Assembly: GCF_900182905.1 (NCBI RefSeq)
Contig: NZ_FXUF01000016.1
Span: forward strand, 1-64,000
Direction of reading: 5' to 3'
Origin: Anoxynatronum buryatiense
Lineage (GTDB): Bacteria > Bacillota > Clostridia > Peptostreptococcales > Tindalliaceae
Length of the DNA: 64,000 nt
Shown: piece after piece, positions 36,181-44,047 of the stretch
Numbering within the stretch: position 1 is the stretch's first letter
Layout: every line of letters starts with the position of its first letter
Position numbers and translations under genes: made by a program
Notes under the pieces: generated by a model
What the model saw: only the letters and a program-made list of their open reading frames with translations
Told to the model about the DNA's origin: nothing
Databases searched by the model: none

Positions 36181-37725
36181 TCAGTTGTTACTGTTGTTAC
36201 TGTTGTTACTGTTGTTACTGTTGCTACTGTTGTTACTGTTGCTACTGTTGTTACTGTTGCTACTGTTGTTACTGTTGCTGCTGTTGCTGCTGTTGTTACT
36301 GTTGCTATTGCTGTCTGATCCCTGGCTACCGCTGGTGTTCTCCTGGTTATTGGGCACACCTTGGGAGTTTCCCGGATTCTCGTCAAAAACCGGATGGGTT
36401 TGATCCGGTTTTTCTTCGGTTTTATTGCCTTTGCCCGGATTTTCATCAAACACTGGATGTTCCTTCTCTGGCTGTGGATCATTTACCGTACCCCGGCCGG
36501 GATGTTCATCAAAAACCGGATGATTTTGATTTCCATCAGTCTGCGGTTCTTCCTCTTCAACCGGCGGCTTACCTACTTGGGGCGTCTCTGGTTTTTCAGT
36601 TTGTCCATTGCCCTGCCCCGGGTGTTCTTCAAAGACAGGATGTTCTTTTTCTGCTGATATGTCGTCGTCTGCCTGATCCTCTTTTTTCGGTTTCGCAGGT
36701 TCAGCCGGTTCTGCTGGTCGTTTTGCAGGCTGATTGCCCTGACCCGGGTGTTCTTCAAAGACCGGATGGATATCACCCTTGTTTTCCTGCTGTGTTGTTC
36801 CCGGATGGGTGTCAAACACAGGATGTTCCTTTTCTCCTGCTCCACCGTTATTCTCAGTTTTCTCCTGCTGACCGCCTGGGTGCGACTCAAAAACAGGATG
36901 CTGTCTTTCTGTGGAAGCAGGTGACAGCATCTCTTCCGGACGCTTATGGCGAAGCAGTTCCTTCACCATTTCGGGTACAGGAGGTTCGCCATGACCATAT
37001 TTGACGTTGTTGTCACTGTTTTCAATTTGATGCATTTCCCAATAGGCTTCCCGCAGGACAACTTGATTCAGAGAAATTCCCTCCTGTTTTGCCAGTGCCA
37101 CCTGCTGGGGAGTGCCTTTAAATGCCAAGAGTTCCAACGTCAGTTGCCGACTTTCAATTTGTTCAGTCAGGCGGTTTTCCATCAGCATCAGCAGCCGGTC
37201 CACAGCTTCTGCCGCTTCGTCTCCAGAGCTCATAGTTGCCAGGGAAAGCACCAGATAATGCATTTCATCCCCGTTCAAATAGCCCTGGTCTTCCAATCGT
37301 TCCAGGAGAAAGGTCATCGCATCTTCCGCCGGCTGGTTTTTCATAGATTTCAACTGCAGGGTAGCTGCATCATCATTAAGCGCTGTTGCTGCAATAACTT
37401 TTCCATCTGCCGCTAATGTGATCTCGAGGCTGGGGTTCACGTCAATGGATACCAGATATGCCACTGGCTCCGGTCGAACCCACCAGAGAAAGCTGCTCAT
37501 ACCGATCAGCATGAAGATGGCCGCAGCAATGGCTGCAGGCACGAACGCCGAAAAACGTTTCTTTCGCCGGCTGGTTTTTTCTGCAGCCGGCATTCTGGTA
37601 AACTCAATTTCAGTTCCGGCAAAAACCGAATCCGTCGTATGGGGGATTTCAATGAAGTCGCAGGAACTGGTCATCACAACTAACGTGTGCTGACGCACTT
37701 CGATGACACACCCTTTTTCTTTCAT
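36181..37725 (-). CDS. rsgI: RsgI-like anti-sigma-I factor with HPVF repeats
   Basis: 514-residue single-pass membrane protein. The N-terminal ~55 residues form the cytoplasmic RsgI_N domain that binds SigI (MKEKGCVIEVRQHTLVVMTS...). TM at about residues 62-82, then the conserved extracytoplasmic RsgI region (YLVSIDVNPSLEITLAADGKVI...) followed by an extended low-complexity ectodomain: seven copies of HPVF(D/E)xxPG (pattern HPVFEEHPGQG) separated by acidic, Pro-rich spacers, and an Asn/Ser tail. Clostridium thermocellum RsgI proteins carry carbohydrate-sensing ectodomains; here the repeat array takes that place and its ligand is unknown. It overlaps sigI by 4 bp (ATGA), the usual order. Confidence 0.92.
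   Translation of the reverse strand: MKEKGCVIEVRQHTLVVMTSSCDFIEIPHTTDSVFAGTEIEFTRMPAAEKTSRRKKRFSAFVPAAIAAAIFMLIGMSSFLWWVRPEPVAYLVSIDVNPSLEITLAADGKVIAATALNDDAATLQLKSMKNQPAEDAMTFLLERLEDQGYLNGDEMHYLVLSLATMSSGDEAAEAVDRLLMLMENRLTEQIESRQLTLELLAFKGTPQQVALAKQEGISLNQVVLREAYWEMHQIENSDNNVKYGHGEPPVPEMVKELLRHKRPEEMLSPASTERQHPVFESHPGGQQEKTENNGGAGEKEHPVFDTHPGTTQQENKGDIHPVFEEHPGQGNQPAKRPAEPAEPAKPKKEDQADDDISAEKEHPVFEEHPGQGNGQTEKPETPQVGKPPVEEEEPQTDGNQNHPVFDEHPGRGTVNDPQPEKEHPVFDENPGKGNKTEEKPDQTHPVFDENPGNSQGVPNNQENTSGSQGSDSNSNSNNSSNSSNSNNSSNSNNSSNSNNSSNSNNSNNSNNSNN
36184..36311 (-). repeat. 9-bp microsatellite encoding the Asn/Ser tail of RsgI
   Basis: About fourteen near-identical 9-bp units (plus strand GTTACTGTT with GTTGCTACT variants). 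Units are multiples of three, so copy-number change alters only the length of the Asn-Ser-rich C-terminal tail. The same stretch makes a misleading poly-Leu open frame on the plus strand. Confidence 0.95.
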
Positions 37726-38462
37726 TTTGATCCCTCCTCCACCGATCGAATGTACGTTTTCATTGTTTCCAGGTCGCTGTCAAGAATCATCATGACCGCG
37801 AGAATAAACTGCTTGCTCCGGTCCACCGTTTTTTTAGTCACACCGTACTCTTGCTGCAAACGTTTAAGCGGCATGCGTCCACTTTTCAGAGCTGCTTCCC
37901 TTAGATCTTGCTGTTCATATAGGAAACGGGCGATTCGAATGGCATTCCGTCTTGTATCTTCATGTTTTGGGGCGTTTTCCACCAAATTATCCAGTGTCAA
38001 TCCCACCTGAGCCAGTCGTTTAACCAACTGTTGCATCTCTTCCTGAATGGAAAGCGTTTCTTCTGGAGGCGGACGCCACAGGACACGCACCTGCCCGGCA
38101 GCAGCTCCCTCAATGCCTTCATCTCCAAGCGCCGTAAAGGGCATCTCATTCACAGCACCTTTGTTTTTTCTGAGGTGATCAATGGCGCGGTTACGAATCA
38201 CCGTTGCCGCAAAGGGCAAAAAACTGCCCCGTTCCAGCTGGTAGTGGTCGATGGCTTCATTAAAAGCCATTAAGCCAATTGAAAAGACATCATCGTTTTC
38301 TTCTTCGATGTAACGCCCCAATTGTTGGCTTAGATTTTTTTTGATGAAAGGAGCATATTCCCGAATCAGCATATTCCGCTCAGATTCACTGCCGGACTGA
38401 GCGGATATCACCCGCTTTTCCAGTTTTTTGCCAAATGGAATGTGCTTCAGAAGCGATGGCAC
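37722..38462 (-). CDS. sigI: RNA polymerase sigma factor SigI
   Basis: 246-residue sigma-70-family factor of the SigI type. Region 2 includes YIEEENDDVFSIGLMAFNEAIDHYQLERGSFLPFAATVIRNRAIDHLRK, and a C-terminal helix-turn-helix replaces normal region 4 (LKRLQQEYGVTKKTVDRSKQFILAVMMIL). Directs transcription of envelope or heat-response genes under control of RsgI, which it overlaps by 4 bp. The frame is open to an ATG at 38504, but GAGGAGG precedes a GTG at 38462 with 7 nt spacing, giving the usual length; I choose the GTG. Confidence 0.92.
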   Translation of the reverse strand: MPSLLKHIPFGKKLEKRVISAQSGSESERNMLIREYAPFIKKNLSQQLGRYIEEENDDVFSIGLMAFNEAIDHYQLERGSFLPFAATVIRNRAIDHLRKNKGAVNEMPFTALGDEGIEGAAAGQVRVLWRPPPEETLSIQEEMQQLVKRLAQVGLTLDNLVENAPKHEDTRRNAIRIARFLYEQQDLREAALKSGRMPLKRLQQEYGVTKKTVDRSKQFILAVMMILDSDLETMKTYIRSVEEGSK

Positions 38463-38800
38463 GCTGCCACCTCCTCGCAAATTAAATACGAAACTGGGTT
38501 TCATTTTAGGGTACTAAATTGCTGACTGATGATGATTGTTATATTCTATCATACCCATCTATCTTTTCCATTCATTCTTAAACCTTTTTTAATTGCACTT
38601 ATTCTCTGTTCACAACATCATATCATGACATCGCATGCCTTCTCTGTTAAGCAGCGTTAAACAACTTTAAGAACACTTTTCACACAGGGAATGGGTAAAG
38701 GTTTATTTTCCAACGCTGCATATGTTTTGCCGAATGGTTTCGGGGTAACATATTATTAGTTTCCAACCCTGTCCATTCCAAGGTTTGAGGAGATGTCTTG
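38463..38800. other. Divergent regulatory region between sigI and the first BTAD regulator
   Basis: No gene. AT-rich; it should hold the promoters of both operons. A TATTAT at 38751-38756 is a possible -10 for the plus-strand regulator. A SigI-type promoter (ACCCC... CGAA) could be expected upstream of sigI for autoregulation but I see no convincing copy at the right spacing. Confidence 0.4.
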
Positions 38801-40033
38801 ATGGTTCACCAGGAAAACAGATTAACCTCCCGCTCAGATTCAGTGCTTATCATCAGGACACTGGGTCGGTTTAGTGTTCAAAAAAACGGATGCACACTCA
38901 CTGCAGAGTCTCGCAGTTCAAAAAAAATCTGGACACTTTTTAAATACCTGCTCACTTTTCGGAACAAAAGCCTATTGCCCGAAACCATCGCTGATCACCT
39001 GTGGCCCGACCAGAACTACAGCAATCCCCGCAACCTGCTGCGCACCCAGTCTCACCGGCTTCGCAAAATGCTGGGAGAGCACAACGACAGTTCCGGCCCC
39101 ATTGCATATCAAAATGGCTGCTATTTCTGGAATGAAACACCGTCTTGCCTGATAGATATCCTGCAGTTTGAATCATTGTCCAAAGAAGCCCGTTCCATCA
39201 GTAACACAGCTCCCCGCGAAGCAGTTGAATGCTTCCGCGAAGCTTTGGATTATTATCTTGGAGATTATTTGCCTGAATGTGCTGAGGAGGAGTGGGTGAT
39301 TCCTCCCCGCATTCATTATCGGCGGTTATTTATCGAGAATGTGTTGAGTCTGTGTCACCTCCTCACCCAATACCAGCAATATACACAGGTGCTGGAAACC
39401 GCTGAGAAAGCCATTTCTTTAGAGCCCTGTGAAGAATCATTTCACCTGGTGCTGCTGAACACTTTACTGCGTCTGAACCACCGGCGAGAAGCGCTGGCAC
39501 ATTATCAGTATGTGACCACCTATCTGTATCGGGAGTTGGGAGTGTCTCCCAGCAATGCCCTGAAGCAAATATACCGTCAGCTGCACAACAGCGATTCCTC
39601 ATTCGAAATACCAATAGCCATTGATTCCTCCGACAATCTTCACCACCCCTCTGATCAGGCTTATTTATGTGCTCCTGATGTTTTTCGTTCACTGGCAGAA
39701 ATTGAAGCACGCCGTAACCAGCGGGATAACCGGCCTTTTTACATCTGCTTTTTTTCATTAGCGTATGACGATTCCACCAGGCATGATCGGCTCGATCTCC
39801 CTCATCGAGGCCATGAGCGGTTGCAGTTGTTTCTGATGTCCAATCTGCGTCAGGGCGATGTCCTCACCCGATGGTCAGAGGCTTCCTATGCAGTGCTTTT
39901 CAACTGCCTGGCAGAAACCGGTTTGCCCCAGGTGATTGAACGCCTCTTGCTTCGCTACAACGACGCGCCTTTAATACCTCGTTCACGTTTGTCCGCTTCC
40001 ATCACCGAATCATTGGATGCGTTGCCACGATAA
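38801..40033 (+). CDS. BTAD/SARP-type transcriptional regulator with degenerate GGDEF-like C-terminus (paralog 1)
   Basis: 410-residue protein. Residues about 15-110 form an OmpR-like winged helix (RTLGRFSVQKNG, NLLRTQSHRLRKMLGE), followed by a bacterial transcriptional activator (BTAD) TPR domain (about 115-260: CFREALDYYLGDYLPE, HRREALAHYQYVTTYLYRELGVSPS). The last ~130 residues resemble a shortened GGDEF fold: FRSLAEIEARRNQRDNRPFYICFFSLAY, then LRQGDVLTRWSEASYAVLF. There RQGD keeps the I-site RxxD and the five-residue spacing to the position of GGDEF, which reads SEASY, so cyclase activity is not expected. Paralogous to 42688-43968. c-di-GMP sensing is inference. ATG 38801 follows TGAGGAG. 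Confidence 0.8.
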   Translation: MVHQENRLTSRSDSVLIIRTLGRFSVQKNGCTLTAESRSSKKIWTLFKYLLTFRNKSLLPETIADHLWPDQNYSNPRNLLRTQSHRLRKMLGEHNDSSGPIAYQNGCYFWNETPSCLIDILQFESLSKEARSISNTAPREAVECFREALDYYLGDYLPECAEEEWVIPPRIHYRRLFIENVLSLCHLLTQYQQYTQVLETAEKAISLEPCEESFHLVLLNTLLRLNHRREALAHYQYVTTYLYRELGVSPSNALKQIYRQLHNSDSSFEIPIAIDSSDNLHHPSDQAYLCAPDVFRSLAEIEARRNQRDNRPFYICFFSLAYDDSTRHDRLDLPHRGHERLQLFLMSNLRQGDVLTRWSEASYAVLFNCLAETGLPQVIERLLLRYNDAPLIPRSRLSASITESLDALPR

Positions 40034-40085
40034 AATAAATATTCCTTCATATCCTTCGCAATATCCTTCACACTTTTCCCACTTA

Positions 40086-40120
40086 GCCAGGCACTGTCGA
40101 TGACAGCGCCTGGCATTTTT
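40086..40120 (+). terminator. Terminator after the first BTAD regulator
   Basis: GCCAGGC-A-CTGTC pairs with GACAG-C-GCCTGGC around a GAT loop, then ATTTTT. It ends the regulator transcript 50 nt after the stop codon. Confidence 0.88.
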
Positions 40121-40310
40121 ACGCGTTCTCTTGAATCCAGTGACGCATGAATCTCATGAAACAGCCATGAAATGCCCACGAAGCAACTATGAAACCACTC
40201 TGATGCATTGGTGAAAAATTCCTGTATGTTCCATGAACGGTGTTGCAGGTTATGATGTAAATGGAATCATCATGTGCGGTCATCAACTGCCAGAGAGGGA
40301 GGAACAGCCG

Positions 40311-40562
40311 ATGCATCCGCCAATACGTCCCGAAGATGGTCAATCCATTCCCGGTGGAACACACTTTTTAATCCGTATTCAGTATCAGCAGAATAACAGT
40401 TGGCAGGGGACGATTCAATGGCTGGACAACAGAAAAATCATCCCTTTTCGTAGTACCCTTGAAATGATCCTCCTGATGGAAGAAGCTTTGGTGTTACATG
40501 CCGGCAAAGATCAGCAACAATCGCAGTTTCGACACTGGAACAGAGAGACGGAAATCGGCTGA
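40311..40562 (+). CDS. Small hypothetical protein
   Basis: 83-residue protein of unknown function (start 40311 with GGGAGGA upstream; the frame is open to 40233 without a binding site). It contains THFLIRIQYQQNNSWQGTIQWLDNRKIIPFRSTLEMILLMEEAL, which looks like a small beta-strand/helix domain seen beside other clostridial surface-protein genes, though I cannot name the family. It is followed after 57 bp by the small LPQTG protein gene and probably shares its transcript. Confidence 0.6.
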   Translation: MHPPIRPEDGQSIPGGTHFLIRIQYQQNNSWQGTIQWLDNRKIIPFRSTLEMILLMEEALVLHAGKDQQQSQFRHWNRETEIG

Positions 40563-40619
40563 CCCCCATTCCATCCATGAGTTTGAGCGCCTCGTTATTT
40601 TTCGAAAGGAGCCATTACC

Positions 40620-40991
40620 ATGACCATGAAGCGGCGACCAAAAAAAACATTAAGCCTGTTGCTCGTTTTCTGGTTGGTGTCATTACTGACCGTTGGGTCA
40701 CTGTTGACCACCTTTGCCACTGAAAATACCTTTGAAGCTGATGCCACACATGCGGCTCAGATTCCAGCCACAACACCGGCAGTCATCTCCTCCGTAACTG
40801 TCGACGAAACAGCTGCCGGAGCGTTGCAGCCAGAATTATTGATGGCGGCCTCCAGTTCAGGAATTCTCCCCTTACTGCCCCAAACCGGAAATCTTCCTCC
40901 TGCTGTTTTCTACCTGCTTGGATTGGGGCTGGCCGGCATTGGAATGGCCGCCCGAAAAAGCAAAACACAAAAGAAAACCCATCAAACATAA
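40620..40991 (+). CDS. Small sortase-anchored (LPQTG) surface protein
   Basis: 123-residue pre-protein with a signal peptide (residues 1-34, cleavage near TFATEN), a short Thr/Ala-rich mature segment of about 50 residues, and a full cell-wall sorting signal: LPQTG, a hydrophobic helix (FYLLGLGLAGIGMAA) and a basic tail (RKSKTQKK). After sortase cleavage only ~55 residues would be displayed, so it may be a tether, a pilin-like cap or a substrate reporter rather than an adhesin. The matching sortase is encoded at 44021-44710. AAAGGAG sits 8 nt before ATG. Confidence 0.85.
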   Translation: MTMKRRPKKTLSLLLVFWLVSLLTVGSLLTTFATENTFEADATHAAQIPATTPAVISSVTVDETAAGALQPELLMAASSSGILPLLPQTGNLPPAVFYLLGLGLAGIGMAARKSKTQKKTHQT

Positions 40992-41107
40992 TGAAGTACC
41001 CCTAAATACAAGCACCACCCATACGTAAGCACTTTTCGTTCACATGATCGTCAGCGTCATGCGGTCTGTCACATTGCCTCTAATCACTGTATTTATTTGA
41101 GAACAGC

Positions 41108-41148
41108 AAAGAAGCCTGCCCCGGGAGAGTTGGGACAGGCTTCTTTTT
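41108..41148. terminator. Bidirectional terminator
   Basis: AAAGAAGCCTG-CCCC and GGGA-CAGGCTTCTTT pair around a short loop, with T-run on plus and A-run on the other side. It separates the LPQTG gene from the convergent transglutaminase gene. Confidence 0.85.
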
Positions 41149-41212
41149 ATGGAAAGAAAATCGGAAAGGCTATGTGATTATTGACATTCAATTGAAATGC
41201 GTCCATGCAATC

Positions 41213-42013
41213 CTACACTTCACTGGTTTTAGTAAAAGCCGTGCTATCCTTGAACATCTTTACAGGTGTCTTGCTCTGTCGGTAGGCAGCATCCATGGTG
41301 GTATCCATCGTCTGCCATTCGCCTTCCACCAGTATTTCGTTCCATGCATGATACACATCAATTCCCGGGGCGTACCCCTTTGCCATTCTGGCAGGCACAC
41401 CCACACTCCGCATCATGGCTGCAAAGAGAGAGGCATAATCGTAGCAGATGCCGCTGCCTGCTGATAAAGTAGCGTCGATATCTGGTTGATAGCCACTGGT
41501 GACCGTAGCTGCCTTGGCGTCATCATATCGGATATTTTCAACAATATAATCGTAGATGGCTGTCACTTTTTCCATGTCTGTGGTTAATCCGGCAGTCAAG
41601 ACTGCTGCTTTCTGAATGGCTTGCATGTTTTGATCCCATCGAATTTCCTGAACAGAACTGAGGAAACGGGCTGTCGGATCAACAATGGCCACTTCAATGG
41701 TTTCGGTTTTGATGGGGCGGTACTGGTTACCACTCACATGTTCAAGGATGGAAACTTTGTACTGTCCGTCACCTAAAAGCAGCGGTATGGTTTCTTCTGT
41801 TCTTGTTGCCGAAAGATCAAAAACAGACCGCTCACCGCCTTTTTCAAGCATGATTTTGGTGGCAGTATGTCCTGGCACCTGGTATTGAACCGATAAAAGT
41901 CCGGTCTCCAGTGAACGGGTATCAAGTGAAGCCACTTCCATCGCACTGGCTGATCCCATACTGGCAATAACCAAAACCATCAATAACATCACCATAAACC
42001 GGCTTTTTTTCAT
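41213..42013 (-). CDS. Secreted transglutaminase-like protein controlled by c-di-GMP riboswitches
   Basis: 266-residue protein with a signal peptide (residues 1-25, ending ASAMEV), a beta-rich N-terminal region, and a transglutaminase-core domain with catalytic triad candidates Cys in GSGICYDYASLFAAMMRSVGVPAR, His in VYHAWNEILVEG, and Asp in QTMDTTMD. Family members cross-link or cleave surface peptides. Start chosen at 42013, with AAGGGAG upstream. The 5' leader holds two tandem c-di-GMP-I aptamers, the nearer ending 2 nt before the ribosome binding site. It sits among sortase and LPQTG genes, suggesting processing of those surface proteins. Confidence 0.88.
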   Translation of the reverse strand: MKKSRFMVMLLMVLVIASMGSASAMEVASLDTRSLETGLLSVQYQVPGHTATKIMLEKGGERSVFDLSATRTEETIPLLLGDGQYKVSILEHVSGNQYRPIKTETIEVAIVDPTARFLSSVQEIRWDQNMQAIQKAAVLTAGLTTDMEKVTAIYDYIVENIRYDDAKAATVTSGYQPDIDATLSAGSGICYDYASLFAAMMRSVGVPARMAKGYAPGIDVYHAWNEILVEGEWQTMDTTMDAAYRQSKTPVKMFKDSTAFTKTSEV

Positions 42014-42029
42014 AAAAAAGACTCCCTTT

Positions 42030-42101
42030 CGGTAGCTGGCTGCCATTTTACAGGCCCTTTAGCTTTGCGTCCTCCAGTTTCCTGAAGTTTGCCTTTATCG
42101 G
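42030..42101 (-). ncRNA. Cyclic di-GMP-I (GEMM-I) riboswitch, gene-proximal copy
   Basis: On the minus strand: AAAGGCAAAC, then the P1b hairpin CUUCAG-GAAA-CUGGAG, the invariant GGACGCAAAG, a P3 side with GGGCC, and AUGGCAGCCAGCUACCG at the 3' end. All are hallmarks of the c-di-GMP-I aptamer. The 3' end abuts the AAAGGGAG ribosome binding site of the transglutaminase gene (42021-42028) and no terminator is evident, so translational control is most likely. Confidence 0.92.
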
Positions 42102-42140
42102 TGGAAAGCGGTTTTGGGGTAAATAAAAAAACTTCTTCTT

Positions 42141-42213
42141 CGGTAGCTGGCTGCCATTTTACAGGCCCTTTAGCTTTGCGTCCTCCGGTTTCCCAAAGTT
42201 TGCCTTTATCGGT
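42141..42213 (-). ncRNA. Cyclic di-GMP-I riboswitch, distal tandem copy
   Basis: A second aptamer of the same class, 40 nt upstream of the first. Its P1b hairpin is CUUUGG-GAAA-CCGGAG; compared with the proximal copy the stem changes are compensatory, good evidence for a conserved RNA structure. GGACGCAAAG and the 3' AUGGCAGCCAGCUACCG are identical. The two copies are otherwise over 80% alike, suggesting recent duplication. Confidence 0.92.
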
Positions 42214-42264
42214 AAAAAGTTTCGCTTCCTACCTGCTCGTTCAAATGTACGAGCTGATACTGAT

Positions 42265-42292
42265 ATTATATCATCAAATATATTTTTGTAAA
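42265..42292 (-). promoter_or_regulatory. Promoter of the tandem riboswitch-transglutaminase transcript
   Basis: Minus strand TTTACA (42287-42292), 16-bp spacer, TATAAT (42265-42270). A transcript from here begins about 45 nt before the distal aptamer and includes a small GCTCGT/ACGAGC hairpin. Confidence 0.75.
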
Positions 42293-42687
42293 CCTTTTTT
42301 CCTGAATTTAATGGTCTTTATTTCCCTTTTTTTCAGTTTTATGTAAACCATTCATTTCCAGTCCGTGCTGGCTGCCTTCTGCTTTGATTGATTCACATTC
42401 GTGACTCTGGGCCATGATTGAAAATTCCTGGCATTTCTAGTATGATAGGATCATCTGTTATATTTACGTACCTTTGAATGTCATTGGCGTCCATTCTGCC
42501 TGTTACATTCGTTTTGACATATCGGCAGCTTCTTTGCCTGTGACAAACACCTGATGTTAATCCTTCCCGATTTTTCATTTTTTTAGGTCTCAGGTCCTCT
42601 TTTTTGATTTTTTTTATCAACATTCGACATGAAATCCAAAATATCGGGTAATTTAGAGACAGAGAGGACAGAAAGAAGGTGGCACCC
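42293..42687. other. Intergenic region upstream of the second BTAD regulator
   Basis: About 395 bp with no supported gene. AT-rich with T runs. A TTGACA occurs at 42516-42521 on the plus strand but without a clear -10 at normal spacing. The leader of the regulator contains AAAGAAGG at 42671-42679. Confidence 0.4.
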
Positions 42688-43968
42688 ATGAATCATGCAG
42701 TAACTGACGAACCGACAGCGAAGGATCAGTCTGTGATCACCATAAAGACTCTGGGTTGTTTTGATGTGGAAAAAAACCGTCAGTCTCTGGTAGAAGCTTC
42801 CCCAGGGTCCAGGAAGCTGTGGGAACTTTTCAAGTTTATGCTGACCCACCGACAACGTTCCTTCACACCCGAGGCATTGCTGGATGGTTTGTGGGCATCA
42901 GAAGATTATAATGATCCCCGAAGCACCCTTCGCCGCCAGATGCATCGGCTTCGCCAAATTCTTGAAGAGAATGAAAACAGCCAGGCTTCCTATATGAGCA
43001 TTGTCTACGTCAACGGCTACTATCGATGGAATCCGGAGGTTGATGCCCGGGTGGACGTGGATATTTTTGAATCTTCCGTTCAGCTGGGAGAAGCTTTGCA
43101 GCATGAACATCCAGAAAAAGCATTGTTGCATTATCAGAAGGCCCTTTCAATGTACCATGGTGATTACTTGCCGGAATGTACCGATCAACAATGGGTTTTT
43201 CCGGTACGCAGTCACTATCGCCGCCAATATTTGAAAGCTGTGTTGTCGTCCACAGGTTTGTTGATGGAACTTGGTCAGTTTGCCGAAGTACTTCGAATTT
43301 GCGAGAAGGCCATTGAGTTGGATGTCTACGAGGAAGAATTTCATCTTCGCCTGATGGAATCGTTGTTGCAACTGGGAGAACGCAAACAGGCACTTACTCA
43401 TTATGAATACATCACCGGTTTCTATTATCAGGAACTTGGCCTCAAACCCACACCTGCTCTGAAGTCGCTGTATAAGCGCATGCTCTCAACACAGCCCACC
43501 CTTGATTCCATGGATGCCCTTCATGCTGATCTGGATGGGATTGATCCCCTTGAAAATGCCTATTTTTGTAATCCTGATGTGTTTAGATCCATCTACGAGC
43601 TGGAGCGCCGCCGCAGCGAACGCAGTGGTGCCCAGGCAATGGTGGGTATGGTTACCATGAGTCACCCCTCATCTGCTTCTCACGGCAAACAGCAACAGCG
43701 CATGCAGGCACTGCAGCAACACCTGCTGCACCAGCTTCGAAAAGGCGATACTATTACCCGTTGGAATGATTCTCAGTTTCTGGTGCTTCTTCCCGGTCTT
43801 AATACCGAAACCATGGAGGCGGTATTGCAACGCGTCATCCAAAAATTCCCCCGGGAAACTCCGGATGACTTGACCCGTATTAAGACTCACTGTCATCTGA
43901 TTTTGCCGCCGGCGCAGCTACCCCCGGGTGGCTTTGCTGCTGCATCCCCTTCTTCCTTTGCCGATTAA
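42688..43968 (+). CDS. BTAD/SARP-type transcriptional regulator with degenerate GGDEF-like C-terminus (paralog 2)
   Basis: 426-residue paralog of the protein at 38801-40033 with the same order: winged helix (KTLGCFDVEKN, STLRRQMHRLRQILEEN), BTAD TPR region (LLHYQKALSMYHGDYLPE, RKQALTHYEYITGFYYQELGLKPT), then a ~130-residue C-terminal domain. The latter has NPDVFRSIYELERRRSERSGAQAMVGMVTM and LRKGDTITRWNDSQFLVLLPG, a pattern close to RxxD-x5-GGDEF-xxLLP of diguanylate cyclases but with NDSQF at the catalytic site. It should therefore bind rather than make c-di-GMP, if it binds nucleotide at all. Start 42688 is 8 nt after AAGG; the GTG at 42679 lies in the binding site. Next to sortase and adhesin genes. 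Confidence 0.82.
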   Translation: MNHAVTDEPTAKDQSVITIKTLGCFDVEKNRQSLVEASPGSRKLWELFKFMLTHRQRSFTPEALLDGLWASEDYNDPRSTLRRQMHRLRQILEENENSQASYMSIVYVNGYYRWNPEVDARVDVDIFESSVQLGEALQHEHPEKALLHYQKALSMYHGDYLPECTDQQWVFPVRSHYRRQYLKAVLSSTGLLMELGQFAEVLRICEKAIELDVYEEEFHLRLMESLLQLGERKQALTHYEYITGFYYQELGLKPTPALKSLYKRMLSTQPTLDSMDALHADLDGIDPLENAYFCNPDVFRSIYELERRRSERSGAQAMVGMVTMSHPSSASHGKQQQRMQALQQHLLHQLRKGDTITRWNDSQFLVLLPGLNTETMEAVLQRVIQKFPRETPDDLTRIKTHCHLILPPAQLPPGGFAAASPSSFAD

Positions 43969-44003
43969 ACCTTCCTGTTTCCAGCCATAATATTCAGTCC
44001 TCA

Positions 44004-44047
44004 AACAGCAACAGCAGGCTTCAAAAGCCTGCTGTTGCTGTTGTTTG
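44004..44047. terminator. Bidirectional terminator overlapping the sortase stop codon
   Basis: AAACAGCAACAGCAGGCT and its complement AGCCTGCTGTTGCTGTT form a long perfect stem around TCAAA. It lies between the convergent BTAD regulator and sortase genes; the sortase stop codon (44021-44023) falls inside the hairpin. Confidence 0.9.

Noticed and set aside
36128-36403. Plus-strand open frame encoding a long poly-Leu stretch
   Set aside because: It is the antisense of the 9-bp repeat coding for the Asn/Ser tail of RsgI; no ribosome binding site and no membrane-protein context.
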